DNA of 17,964 bases from Candidatus Nomurabacteria bacterium RIFCSPLOWO2_01_FULL_39_17 (GCA_001785805.1 MFUU01000023.1:1-17964); one strand, 5' to 3'. Shown: positions 12,596 to 17,964, counted from the stretch's first letter. The notes: generated by a model not told the origin, from the letters alone. A program made the numbers and translations.

Positions 12596-13477
12596 ATGAA
12601 AGTTGCAGTTTTGGGACCCATAACTAAAGACACTGTTATTTTCGACGGAATCTCCCAGATGAACATGGGAGGCATTCCATACTTTGAGGCGAATGTTCTG
12701 AAAGCACTTGGTGCCGAAGTGGAAGCTTTTATAACCTACGCAAGGGAAGATGAAGAGTGGGTTAAAGAAAATTTTTTAGGTATAAAGATTTACTCTATAT
12801 ATGCCGATCAGACACTTGAAGGTGATCTTCTATATTCACCTGAAGATCCGGACACAAGGCGAATTATTAGGTTAAAATATGGCCCCAACATTATTTCACC
12901 CGAAGAAGACCTAATCAATACTTTGAGAAATTTTGATTATATACTCTTAGGGCCACTATATTACGAAAACATCCATCACGAATTTTTTGAAAAATTGAAA
13001 GACAAAAATTTAGTACTGGGGAACTTTGGTCTTTTTACTTATCACGAGAACGGAAATATGGTATGGAAAAATCCAGAAAAATTAGTACAAGTGGCAAAGT
13101 TTCTAAAATATTTGTTTCTTGATGAAAAAGAAATTAAATTTGTTGCCCAAAAAGAAACCACAGAGGAGTGCGCAGAATATTTTTTATTTCTGGGAGTGAA
13201 AATCGTGGCAATAACAGGAGGTTCAAAAGGCTCGTTGATTTTTACAAAAGATAAAAAATACACCATACCAGCTTTTCCTGTTAAAACATTAGCTGATCCG
13301 ACTGGAGCGGGAGATACATATGTGGCTGCTTTCATTTTTGCCACTTCATTATTTGACGATATTCAAAAGCAAGGGGAATTTGCTGCTATGGTTGCAACAA
13401 TGGTTGTTGAAAAGAGAGGAGCATTTAATGGAAACCTAGAAACAGTGCTGACGAGATTGAAAGAGTTTCAAAAATGA
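12596..13477 (+). CDS. PfkB-family carbohydrate kinase
   Basis: PfkB/ribokinase proteins phosphorylate sugars or nucleosides with ATP. The 293 residues start with MKVAVLGPITKDTVIF, contain the substrate-binding GGIPYFEANVLKALGA region (25-40), and carry the C-terminal signature DPTGAGDTYVAAF (234-246) with catalytic base Asp240. A glycine motif, AITGGSKGSL, lies where the ATP site begins. The segment between is divergent from ribokinase and from 1-phosphofructokinase, so the sugar or nucleoside cannot be named. The ATG coincides with the predicted transcription start. The msrB remnant follows after 14 bases on the same transcript, which probably ends at the palindrome 13707-13745. Confidence 0.85.
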   Translation: MKVAVLGPITKDTVIFDGISQMNMGGIPYFEANVLKALGAEVEAFITYAREDEEWVKENFLGIKIYSIYADQTLEGDLLYSPEDPDTRRIIRLKYGPNIISPEEDLINTLRNFDYILLGPLYYENIHHEFFEKLKDKNLVLGNFGLFTYHENGNMVWKNPEKLVQVAKFLKYLFLDEKEIKFVAQKETTEECAEYFLFLGVKIVAITGGSKGSLIFTKDKKYTIPAFPVKTLADPTGAGDTYVAAFIFATSLFDDIQKQGEFAAMVATMVVEKRGAFNGNLETVLTRLKEFQK

Positions 13478-13491
13478 TAATATAAATAACT

Positions 13492-13701
13492 ATGAATAAA
13501 TTAACCAAAGAAGAAAAAAGAGTAATAATTGACAAGGGAACAGAGACACCGTTTACGGGCGAGTATGTGAATAATAAAGAAATGGGTGTGTATGTGTGTC
13601 GCCAGTGTGAAGCCCCGCTTTATAATTCTAAAGATAAATTTGAGTCCACTTGCGGCTGGCCGTCTTTTGATGACGAAACACCGGACGCAATCCATGGCTA
13701 G
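13492..13701 (+). pseudogene. Truncated methionine-R-sulfoxide reductase (msrB remnant)
   Basis: MsrB repairs oxidised methionine and is normally about 130-150 residues. The 69 residues here match its N-terminal half: TGEYVNNKEMGVYVCRQCEAPLY with the first zinc pair Cys36/Cys39, and FESTCGWPSFDD with Cys54. The reading then stops at a TAG formed by the first base pairs of a repeated, palindromic sequence (13696-13731). Missing are the second zinc CxxC, the HLGHVF block and the catalytic cysteine of RYCxNS. No other frame in 13702-13863 contains them, so this is a deletion rather than a frameshift. It is expected to be inactive as a reductase, though the zinc half-site could fold. Whether the short protein is still made is unknown. 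Confidence 0.75.
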
Positions 13702-13745
13702 CAAGTGGCTAGCAAGGACAGTCCTTGCTAGTTAAATTTTTTACC
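13696..13745 (+). terminator. Direct repeat plus 23-base palindrome with T-run, ending the kinase/msrB unit
   Basis: GGCTAGCAAG occurs at 13696-13705 and again at 13707-13716. The second copy is the left arm of a perfect palindrome: CTAGCAAGGAC (13709-13719) and GTCCTTGCTAG (13721-13731). AATTTTTT follows. It fits a rho-independent terminator, and also a small mobile palindrome that cut off msrB. Confidence 0.65.
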
Positions 13746-13823
13746 TAGTATTTTGCGATTTTTATGTAAATAATATAAGATATCTGGTGTAGTTATAAAG
13801 TTGAAAATAGAATGTTGTAAAGT

Positions 13824-13863
13824 ACTTTATACTTTAAAACTTTAAGAACTTTTAACTTATTTA
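13824..13863 (+). repeat. Five abutting ACTTTA-type repeats upstream of tRNA-Glu
   Basis: The units ACTTTAT, ACTTTAAA, ACTTTAAGA, ACTTTTA and ACTTATTTA join head to tail without gaps and end at the base before the mature tRNA-Glu. A possible -10 (TATACT, 13828-13833) overlaps the first two units. The rest of 13746-13823 is AT-rich with nothing clear except weak promoter-like boxes. Confidence 0.5.
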
Positions 13864-13935
13864 GGCCCTATCGTCTAACAGTCAGGACATCGGCTTTTCA
13901 AGCCGGTAATCCGGGTGCGATTCCCGGTAGGGTCA
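13864..13935 (+). tRNA. tRNA-Glu (TTC anticodon) with non-canonical A18/G55 elbow
   Basis: Acceptor GGCCCTA/TAGGGTC (one G-U), D arm GTCTAACAGTCAGGAC, anticodon stem TCGGC/GCCGG with loop TTTTCAA (anticodon TTC), T stem CCGGG/CCCGG with loop TGCGATT. Compared with the usual glutamate D arm GTCTAGCGGTTAGGAC, G18 is A (and G15 is A), while G19 is kept; the T loop has G at position 55. Discriminator A, no encoded CCA. The methyltransferase-like gene begins 21 bases downstream. Confidence 0.94.
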
Positions 13936-13956
13936 CCTAAAAAATAAATCACAAAA

Positions 13957-15135
13957 ATGACAGAATTACCACCAAAAGTACCAGATCAAAAAAAATTAAA
14001 AGAGCCAAGTGATCTTAGAAAAGATAACCTATTTAACAGTTTTTGGGCTGACATAAAGACCGGACATTTTATTAGAATTGATCCAGTAGAAATAGACGGT
14101 TTCATAGCCAGATATATGGGCGTTATTCCATTGACGGATGTTCTCCCAGAGGAAAGAGTTCAGATACAAAAATTCTTGTGGCAAAATCTAGTTTTCCAAA
14201 TTGGGCACATAAACAACGAAACTATTAAAAAACTGGTGGAAAACGAGATGTATTTTGTGCGAAAAAGAGACTATGGAATTACTGCCAGTTCTGAGACGAA
14301 CACGCATATTTTGGTTTTAGAAGATGAAAAAGGGCAAACATCTTTTCGATCTTTAGCCACAAAATTCAAAACGGCAGGGTATAAACCATTAACACCAGAA
14401 GAAAAGAGAAAGTTATTTTCCGATCCTTCTTCTTGGGACAACCTAACTCATGTATTTGTAAGCGATAGTCATGGACCGTCACCAGATTTTTCATTTACGG
14501 GAGGATCTAGGAGTTTAATAGATCGTAGAGAATATGGAGATGGATATTATGACAAGGAATCAGATTTTACAGATGTTCTAAAAAGAATCAGAGCTAAAAA
14601 TGGCAAAGCGAAGATAAAAATGCTTGATGTTGGCGGTAATGTCGGGAGAGCGCTACATAATGCTAAATTACTTGATTCCAACATAGAAACATTCAATATG
14701 ACTCTTCAAGAAACACCTGCAATATGGGGAGATCATATCGTTCGCCATCCAGCAGAAATGATGCCGAAAAGCTTGGAAGAAGATATGGATGTAATCGAAT
14801 CTAATGTAGCATTCAGATACTTTACTTATCCCGATATAGCGTTGGTAAATGTAATCAAAGCTTTATCCGTAGGAGGCGAAGCGAGCATTCATTTCCAGAC
14901 TGACATGGTTCCGCTGTCTGAAGATGAGCTTACAAATCGTTTAAGAGAAGTTTTTCGACAAATCAAAAATTTAATTGACAATGGAGATTTGACAATTGAT
15001 CCCGTATGGGAAGGTTTTCCGCAATCTGACCTCAAGTTAAAATTAGATTTATTCGATATTAAATCAGGTCAGGGACATTATATAAATTGTAAATTGAGAA
15101 TTACAAAAAATAAAACAACTAGAGGAAAAATATAA
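13957..15135 (+). CDS. Orphan SAM-dependent methyltransferase-like protein
   Basis: I do not recognise a specific family. In the second half, IKMLDVGGNVGRAL (220-233) looks like the SAM-binding motif I of a Rossmann methyltransferase. NIETFNMTLQETP follows at the position of the acidic second motif, DMDVIESNVAFRYF as motif IV, and VIKALSVGGEASIHF as the beta-5 strand region. The first half (1-215) is a large N-terminal region without recognisable motifs, rich in charged residues; its block SSETNTHILVLEDEKGQTSFRSL could be a small beta domain. The substrate is unknown. There is no promoter or Shine-Dalgarno in the 21 bases after tRNA-Glu, so the gene probably rides on the tRNA transcript. GC content and codon use resemble the neighbours. 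Confidence 0.6.
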   Translation: MTELPPKVPDQKKLKEPSDLRKDNLFNSFWADIKTGHFIRIDPVEIDGFIARYMGVIPLTDVLPEERVQIQKFLWQNLVFQIGHINNETIKKLVENEMYFVRKRDYGITASSETNTHILVLEDEKGQTSFRSLATKFKTAGYKPLTPEEKRKLFSDPSSWDNLTHVFVSDSHGPSPDFSFTGGSRSLIDRREYGDGYYDKESDFTDVLKRIRAKNGKAKIKMLDVGGNVGRALHNAKLLDSNIETFNMTLQETPAIWGDHIVRHPAEMMPKSLEEDMDVIESNVAFRYFTYPDIALVNVIKALSVGGEASIHFQTDMVPLSEDELTNRLREVFRQIKNLIDNGDLTIDPVWEGFPQSDLKLKLDLFDIKSGQGHYINCKLRITKNKTTRGKI

Positions 15136-15171
15136 CAACCCTGAACAAATCACTAAAATTCACAAAAGGGT

Positions 15172-15199
15172 TTGTATATTTCCTCATTTGTGATATAAG
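15172..15199 (+). promoter_or_regulatory. Promoter of the GC-rich 62-residue ORF
   Basis: TTGTAT (15172-15177) and TATAAG (15194-15199, preceded by TGA) lie 16 bases apart. The predicted start is about 15206, leaving a leader of about 40 bases with a full Shine-Dalgarno. The sequence 15136-15171 holds nothing else I can identify. Confidence 0.6.
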
Positions 15200-15230
15200 A
15201 ATAGATGGAGTAGATGTTCACTTAAATGCG

Positions 15231-15241
15231 AAGGAGGTGAT
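15231..15241 (+). promoter_or_regulatory. Perfect Shine-Dalgarno AAGGAGGTGAT
   Basis: It is complementary to eleven bases of the conserved anti-Shine-Dalgarno end of 16S rRNA. Measured from AAGGAGG, the spacing to ATG 15246 is eight bases. It decides the start: the GTG at 15237 lies inside it. No other gene in the window has anything comparable. Confidence 0.85.
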
Positions 15242-15245
15242 AAAG

Positions 15246-15434
15246 ATGCCACGCGGTTCACACAAAGAAGACGAAGGCAAGGAAGAAGAAGAAAAAGAGC
15301 AAGAAGACAAGCGTAGCAGACGAGGCGACGCCGGGGAGTATCCCGAAGTCGCCTTGCAGGCCATGACCCTGCGTGAACCTCAACCACACCGCTTCAGCGA
15401 CAGCATCGATGGTGGCGGCGGGAGTGGCGGGTAA
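15246..15434 (+). CDS. 62-residue charged, disordered peptide ending in Gly-Gly
   Basis: No known family is recognised. The N-terminal half (about 5-27) is dominated by K, E, D and R and should be disordered. A short middle (EYPEVALQAMTLREP) could form one helix; the tail is polar and ends SIDGGGGSGG. There is no signal peptide, membrane span or cysteine. Codons are strongly G/C at the third position, in contrast to every neighbour. It has its own promoter, a perfect Shine-Dalgarno and a terminator, so it is an independent unit. Length, disorder and the Gly-Gly end recall Pup/UBact-type protein tags, but no other part of those sequences matches. A secreted or modified peptide precursor is another possibility, or a structural RNA with a fortuitous ORF. 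Confidence 0.6.
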   Translation: MPRGSHKEDEGKEEEEKEQEDKRSRRGDAGEYPEVALQAMTLREPQPHRFSDSIDGGGGSGG

Positions 15435-15466
15435 TCGGTCTCGATTTCAAGCGGGGGGGGTAAGTA

Positions 15467-15484
15467 TTGGGGAAATCTCCCCAA
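15467..15484 (+). other. Hairpin after the 62-residue ORF
   Basis: TTGGGGA (15467-15473) pairs perfectly with TCCCCAA (15478-15484) over a four-base loop AATC. An eight-G run (15453-15460) lies just before it. It is followed by A residues, so it is not a terminator on this strand; the strong terminator comes next. Confidence 0.45.
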
Positions 15485-15488
15485 AAAG

Positions 15489-15530
15489 GCGGGGGCTCTG
15501 TCTACCAAGACATCCCTCGCTTTTCCTTTT
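15489..15530 (+). terminator. Rho-independent terminator of the 62-residue ORF
   Basis: GCGGGGG (15489-15495) pairs with CCCTCGC (15514-15520, one G-U). TGTCT (15499-15503) pairs with AGACA (15508-15512), with a small internal bulge between the two stems. TTTTCCTTTT follows at 15521-15530. Confidence 0.75.
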
Positions 15531-15533
15531 GTA

Positions 15534-15542
15534 TGTTATATT
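15534..15542 (+). promoter_or_regulatory. Extended -10 promoter of tRNA-Ser
   Basis: TGT-TATATT (hexamer 15537-15542) predicts a start at about 15549, five bases before the tRNA. It follows the terminator directly. Confidence 0.5.
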
Positions 15543-15553
15543 ATGAAAACTAC

Positions 15554-15639
15554 GGAGACGTGGCAGAGAGGTTTAATGCACCACTTTCGAAAAGTGGCAT
15601 ACCGATCAGGTATCGTGAGTTCAAATCTCACCGTCTCCG
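15554..15639 (+). tRNA. tRNA-Ser (CGA anticodon)
   Basis: Acceptor GGAGACG/CGTCTCC, D arm GCAGAGAGGTTTAATGC, anticodon stem CCACT/AGTGG with loop TTCGAAA (anticodon CGA at 15588-15590), a long variable arm (CATACCGATCAGGTATC), T stem GTGAG/CTCAC with loop TTCAAAT. Discriminator G, which is typical of serine; no full CCA is encoded. G18, G19 and U55 are canonical. Confidence 0.96.
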
Positions 15640-15653
15640 CCTTTAAATTTTTA

Positions 15654-15662
15654 TGATATTAT
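15654..15662 (+). promoter_or_regulatory. Extended -10 promoter of the 70-residue gene
   Basis: TGA-TATTAT (hexamer 15657-15662) predicts a start at 15669, one base before ATG 15670. This decides against the upstream ATG at 15661, which lies inside the -10. Confidence 0.6.
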
Positions 15663-15669
15663 GAATAAT

Positions 15670-15882
15670 ATGGAAAAACCAAAATCAATCGAGAAAACAG
15701 ATCTAGAAATAGTTTTAACTTTGATTCAACACATTGAAGAACCATGTGAAGTTCAAGTTGGAGACAATAAACATAACATAAGAGCTTTTTATATTAGAGA
15801 AGGAAAAGCACTCTTGCCCCAAATAAGCAACCCTGACGCTCGAGCCATGCTTAAGGCGACAATCGAAAAACACGATAAATAA
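15670..15882 (+). CDS. Small hypothetical protein, 70 residues
   Basis: I do not recognise the family. The protein is soluble and mixed in charge: an N-terminal basic stretch (PKSIEKTD), a predicted helix EIVLTLIQHIEEP, a short beta-like part (CEVQVGDNKHNIRAFYI), and a C-terminal helix (NPDARAMLKATIEKHDK). There are no membrane spans, and one cysteine. The start at ATG 15670 rather than 15661 follows from the promoter, which places the transcription start at 15669. It is separated from tRNA-Ser by 30 bases and converges on the thioredoxin-reductase-like gene across the inverted repeat at 15893-15959. Confidence 0.6.
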   Translation: MEKPKSIEKTDLEIVLTLIQHIEEPCEVQVGDNKHNIRAFYIREGKALLPQISNPDARAMLKATIEKHDK

Positions 15883-15892
15883 ATTTATTTCA

Positions 15893-15959
15893 TATGCCCG
15901 TACACTTAATTATTTAAGACTGCTAGAGATTCTTTCTATTAATTAAGTGTTCGGGTATG
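15893..15959. terminator. 20-base inverted repeat between convergent genes
   Basis: The arm 15893-15912 and the arm 15940-15959 are reverse complements at 17 of 20 positions, around a 27-base loop. The right arm contains the last codons and part of the stop codon of the thioredoxin-reductase-like gene. It may serve as a bidirectional terminator for both converging genes or be a small palindromic element. Confidence 0.5.
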
Positions 15960-16892
15960 AATAGCTAAATAAATATTTTCAATGGCGCGGACGGCGTCGC
16001 CGGCGGCAATGTTGTTCTGGTGATACAAAATATTAGTACAATCGCCAGCCGCCCAGATGCCAGGAGTTTCGGTTTTATTTGTCCATGGGTCTATTTTTAT
16101 GCGTTTTATTTCATCAAGTGGTACTAGGTCTTTAACAAAATCAGTATTTGGAATTTGACCAACTTCTACGAAAATGCCGGTAACCCCGAGCACTTTTTCT
16201 TCTCCCGTCTTTTTATCCTTATAAATCAAGCCTTCTACGAATTTTTCGCCCTTGATTTCCAAAATATCTACATTCTTAAATACTTGCATTTTGGGGTTTG
16301 AGAGAATTCTTTCAATAGTAATTTCATCTGCCTTAAATGAATCACTTCGGTGTAGGAGTGTTACCGATTTGCAATAAGCGAGGAGCTGGGCAGCGGTTTC
16401 AAAACCGGCATTACCCCCGCCGATGACAGCAACGTCCTGGCCGTCAAAAAGAGGACCATCGCAGGTAGCGCAATAAGTAAGCCCTTTGTGTTCAAGCTTA
16501 TCCGCATTTTTTGCAACGAGTTTTCTGCGTCCGCTTCCGCTGGCTATCAAAATTGTTTTGGTTAAAAATTCTTCACCTTCTTCTGTCTGCACAGAAAAGC
16601 CACCAGCGTCTTTTGTTATAGCGTTAACTTTACCGTCTTCTTTTACTTCTAGGGTAGAATCGGGATTTTCCGTATTTTTGGCATTAGCCCAAACATGCTT
16701 TTTAAAGTTTTCCGCAAGCTCATTGCCTGAAAGAGACACAGTACCAATCCAATTATAAATCTTTTCAGACACATTCGACTGCCCGCCCCATTCGGATGTT
16801 ATAAAAACGGTTTTCAGCCTTTTGCGGGCAGCATACACGGCTCCCGCCGCGCCAGCCGGACCGCCTCCGATAATTACTAAATCGTAAGTCAT
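15939..16892 (-). CDS. Thioredoxin reductase-like FAD/NAD(P) disulfide oxidoreductase
   Basis: The enzyme transfers electrons from NAD(P)H through FAD to a disulfide partner such as thioredoxin or glutaredoxin. The 317 residues show the FAD motif GGGPAGAAGA (9-18), the redox motif CATC (141-144), the second nucleotide motif GGGNAGFETA (158-167), and the C-terminal FAD block GIWAAGDCTN. The pyridine-nucleotide loop reads HRSDSFKAD (181-189). The arginines that typically hold the 2'-phosphate of NADPH (HRRxxFR) are partly replaced, so NADH use like the AhpF group is possible. The C-terminus HTRTLN is encoded inside an inverted repeat. Its promoter is an extended -10 (TGA-TAAAAT, 16934-16942, minus) with a leader of about 35 bases made of TAGGCYYTAG-type repeats. 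The glutaredoxin at 2922-3155 is a possible partner. Confidence 0.9.
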   Translation of the reverse strand: MTYDLVIIGGGPAGAAGAVYAARKRLKTVFITSEWGGQSNVSEKIYNWIGTVSLSGNELAENFKKHVWANAKNTENPDSTLEVKEDGKVNAITKDAGGFSVQTEEGEEFLTKTILIASGSGRRKLVAKNADKLEHKGLTYCATCDGPLFDGQDVAVIGGGNAGFETAAQLLAYCKSVTLLHRSDSFKADEITIERILSNPKMQVFKNVDILEIKGEKFVEGLIYKDKKTGEEKVLGVTGIFVEVGQIPNTDFVKDLVPLDEIKRIKIDPWTNKTETPGIWAAGDCTNILYHQNNIAAGDAVRAIENIYLAIHTRTLN

Positions 16893-16899
16893 AAAAATT

Positions 16900-17002
16900 T
16901 AGGCTCTAGGTAACTAGGCCCTAGGCTTTAGCCATTTTATCAAAAAAATCTTCGGATTCCTAATTTTTAGCTAGCACCTAAGGCCTAAAAATCTAAAGCC
17001 TA
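16900..17002. repeat. Five copies of a 10-mer TAGGCYYTAG between the trxB-like gene and ftsZ
   Basis: Forward copies are at 16900-16909, 16915-16924 and 16922-16931 (overlapping by three). Reverse-complement copies are at 16978-16987 and 16993-17002, the last covering the ftsZ stop codon. The two orientations flank about 46 bases. The arms can form hairpins; they may end ftsZ transcription and fold in the trxB leader. Confidence 0.6.
16934..16942 (-). promoter_or_regulatory. Extended -10 promoter of the thioredoxin-reductase-like gene
   Basis: On the minus strand TGA-TAAAAT (hexamer 16934-16939) predicts a start near 16927 and a 35-base leader before ATG 16892. Confidence 0.5.
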
Positions 17003-17964
17003 TTTCTTGTGTCTTCGCAAGAATGCTGGAACTCCGCTCCAGTCATCGGTATCGTCTTCAATAACCTCCTCCTCGCCTCTTTTTTTAAGCATTTCGCTGC
17101 TACCTGTGGCGTTATTGTGCATGCTGTTGTGTATTTCTTTTTTTGCCATAGCCACATTTTCTTCTTTGAGCAATACTTGGCCAGCCGCTCCCGTTCCGGA
17201 AAAAAGGCTCTTGCGGGGCATATCAGTGGAAAAACTGGTGGCAATCACGGTAACTTTTATTTCGCCTTTCTTTATTTTTTCATCGCGAATCGTACCGAAA
17301 ATCACCTTCGCTTCTTTGTCGATTGACTCGGTAATGATTTTTGCCGCTTCCTGAATTTCATGAATGGTTAAGTCGTCTCCGCCAGAAATGGCAAAGAGCA
17401 CTCCCTTGGCGCCATTGATGGAGACTTCAAGCAGGGGAGAATTAATGGCCTGGATAGCCGCTTTTTCGGCGCGTTTTTCACCGGAAGCGGAGCCGATACC
17501 CATTAAAGCGCTCCCAGCATCTGCCATAATAGCTTTAATGTCCGCAAAATCGACGTTTATAACGCCCGGAGTGGTAATAAGGTCTGAAATCCCTTCTACC
17601 GCTTGACGCAATACATCGTCACAGGTTGCGAAAGCCTCTCTAAAACTGGTGTTTTTATCGGCCAACTGTAATAATTTATCGTTTGGAATAGTGATTATGG
17701 CATCCACTTCCTTGGCCAGATCTTCTATGCCCTTATCCGCTATTTTCATCCGCTGATTGCCTTCGAAAAAGAAAGGCCTGGTAGTTACGGCGACAGTCAA
17801 GATGCCTTGTTCTCTGGCAGCTCTCGCGACTATCGGCGCCGCTCCCGTGCCCGTGCCTCCGCCCATTCCGCAAGCAATAAAAATCATATCCGCGCCCTTG
17901 ACCACATCCTGAATTTCAGATTTTGTTTCTTCAGCCGCTTTTCTTCCTATCTCCGGATTCATTC
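17000..17964 (-). CDS. ftsZ: Cell division protein FtsZ, C-terminal part (5' truncated by window edge)
   Basis: FtsZ is the tubulin-like GTPase that forms the division ring. The visible 320 residues begin at NPEIGRKAAEE, which in complete proteins comes about 70-90 residues in, so the methionine at 17962 is not the start. They contain the tubulin signature GGGTGTG, the RPFFFEG region, the T7 loop with VNVDFADIK, and a C-terminal subdomain to about 250. A linker follows, then the conserved peptide VPAFLRR at the extreme C-terminus, which binds FtsA or other membrane anchors. The linker is moderately long and rich in E, K, D and N. A fifth copy of TAGGCYYTAG covers its stop codon. The FtsB-like gene at 2396-2773 is another division gene in the window. 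Confidence 0.98.
   Translation of the reverse strand, partial: MNPEIGRKAAEETKSEIQDVVKGADMIFIACGMGGGTGTGAAPIVARAAREQGILTVAVTTRPFFFEGNQRMKIADKGIEDLAKEVDAIITIPNDKLLQLADKNTSFREAFATCDDVLRQAVEGISDLITTPGVINVDFADIKAIMADAGSALMGIGSASGEKRAEKAAIQAINSPLLEVSINGAKGVLFAISGGDDLTIHEIQEAAKIITESIDKEAKVIFGTIRDEKIKKGEIKVTVIATSFSTDMPRKSLFSGTGAAGQVLLKEENVAMAKKEIHNSMHNNATGSSEMLKKRGEEEVIEDDTDDWSGVPAFLRRHKK

Noticed and set aside
15184..15387. Hydrophobic 67-residue ORF on the minus strand opposite the GC-rich cassette
   Set aside because: The plus strand has a promoter, perfect Shine-Dalgarno and terminator in register with its ORF; the minus ORF has none and its hydrophobic run is the complement of the plus-strand acidic codons.
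15246..15434. Identification of the 62-residue ORF as Pup or UBact
   Set aside because: Only length, charge and the Gly-Gly end agree; the conserved C-terminal helix and final Gln/Glu of those tags are absent. Kept only as a hypothesis.
15453..15460. Run of eight G residues as a slippage or phase-variation tract
   Set aside because: It lies after the stop codon and before the terminator, so it would not switch a reading frame.
15661..15669. Upstream ATG of the 70-residue gene
   Set aside because: It lies inside the -10 box, before the predicted transcription start.
17960..17962. ATG as the start of FtsZ
   Set aside because: The tubulin domain normally has another 70-90 residues before NPEIG; the gene is cut by the window edge.
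1..17964. CRISPR arrays, insertion sequences, toxin-antitoxin or phage modules
   Set aside because: No regularly spaced repeats, transposase, integrase, cas or toxin-like proteins are present in any frame.

Overview
This window looks like the chromosome of a reduced-genome bacterium of the Candidate Phyla Radiation (Patescibacteria), most likely Parcubacteria-like. That is inference from several signs: AT-rich DNA, tightly packed genes, small single-membrane-span proteins, a short ValS without a C-terminal extension, a GlmU reduced to its uridylyltransferase half, a short FtsB/DivIC-like protein and mostly CCA-less tRNA genes. TGA is used as a stop codon (glycosylase, GlmU-like and kinase genes), so this is not one of the lineages that recode TGA.

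Layout. 1-2255 (+): the end of an ABC exporter ATPase, then lepA. 2266-2395: a divergent pair with overlapping promoters, made of an unlisted 36-residue membrane peptide (-) and an FtsB-like gene (+). 2782-3691: tRNA-Gly, a glutaredoxin, tRNA-Arg (-), a 77-residue membrane protein, a decayed tRNA-Phe 5' half and tRNA-Phe. 3700-9501 (-): hsp20, prsW, valS, tsaD, a HhH-GPD DNA glycosylase and tRNA-Val, followed upstream by two decayed tRNA-Val 5' halves. 9651-10487 (+): a mutarotase, convergent with gdhA (-), which overlaps the glmU-like gene (ATGA). 12596-13745 (+): a PfkB-family kinase and an msrB remnant ending in a palindrome. 13864-15135 (+): tRNA-Glu and an orphan methyltransferase-like gene. 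15172-15530 (+): a self-contained GC-rich cassette with its own promoter, perfect Shine-Dalgarno, 62-residue ORF and terminator. 15554-15882 (+): tRNA-Ser and a small unknown gene. 15939-17964 (-): a thioredoxin-reductase-like gene and the C-terminal part of ftsZ. No stretch over 300 bases lacks a gene.

The genes are housekeeping: translation (lepA, valS, tsaD, six tRNAs), division (ftsZ, ftsB-like), redox and stress (glutaredoxin, trxB-like, hsp20, msrB remnant), DNA repair, sugar and amino-acid metabolism. The unusual content is in the RNA genes and gaps. (1) tRNA-Phe and tRNA-Glu both replace the invariant G18-U55 elbow pair with A18 and G55, while the other four tRNAs keep G18/U55. (2) tRNA-Val and tRNA-Phe are preceded by degenerate copies of their own 5' halves, and one copy from each shares the same altered D-arm sequence. 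(3) Most promoters carry an extended -10 whose predicted transcription start falls on or within a few bases of the start codon, implying largely leaderless mRNAs. (4) Against that, the 62-residue ORF has a full consensus Shine-Dalgarno, GC-rich codons and a Gly-Gly C-terminus.
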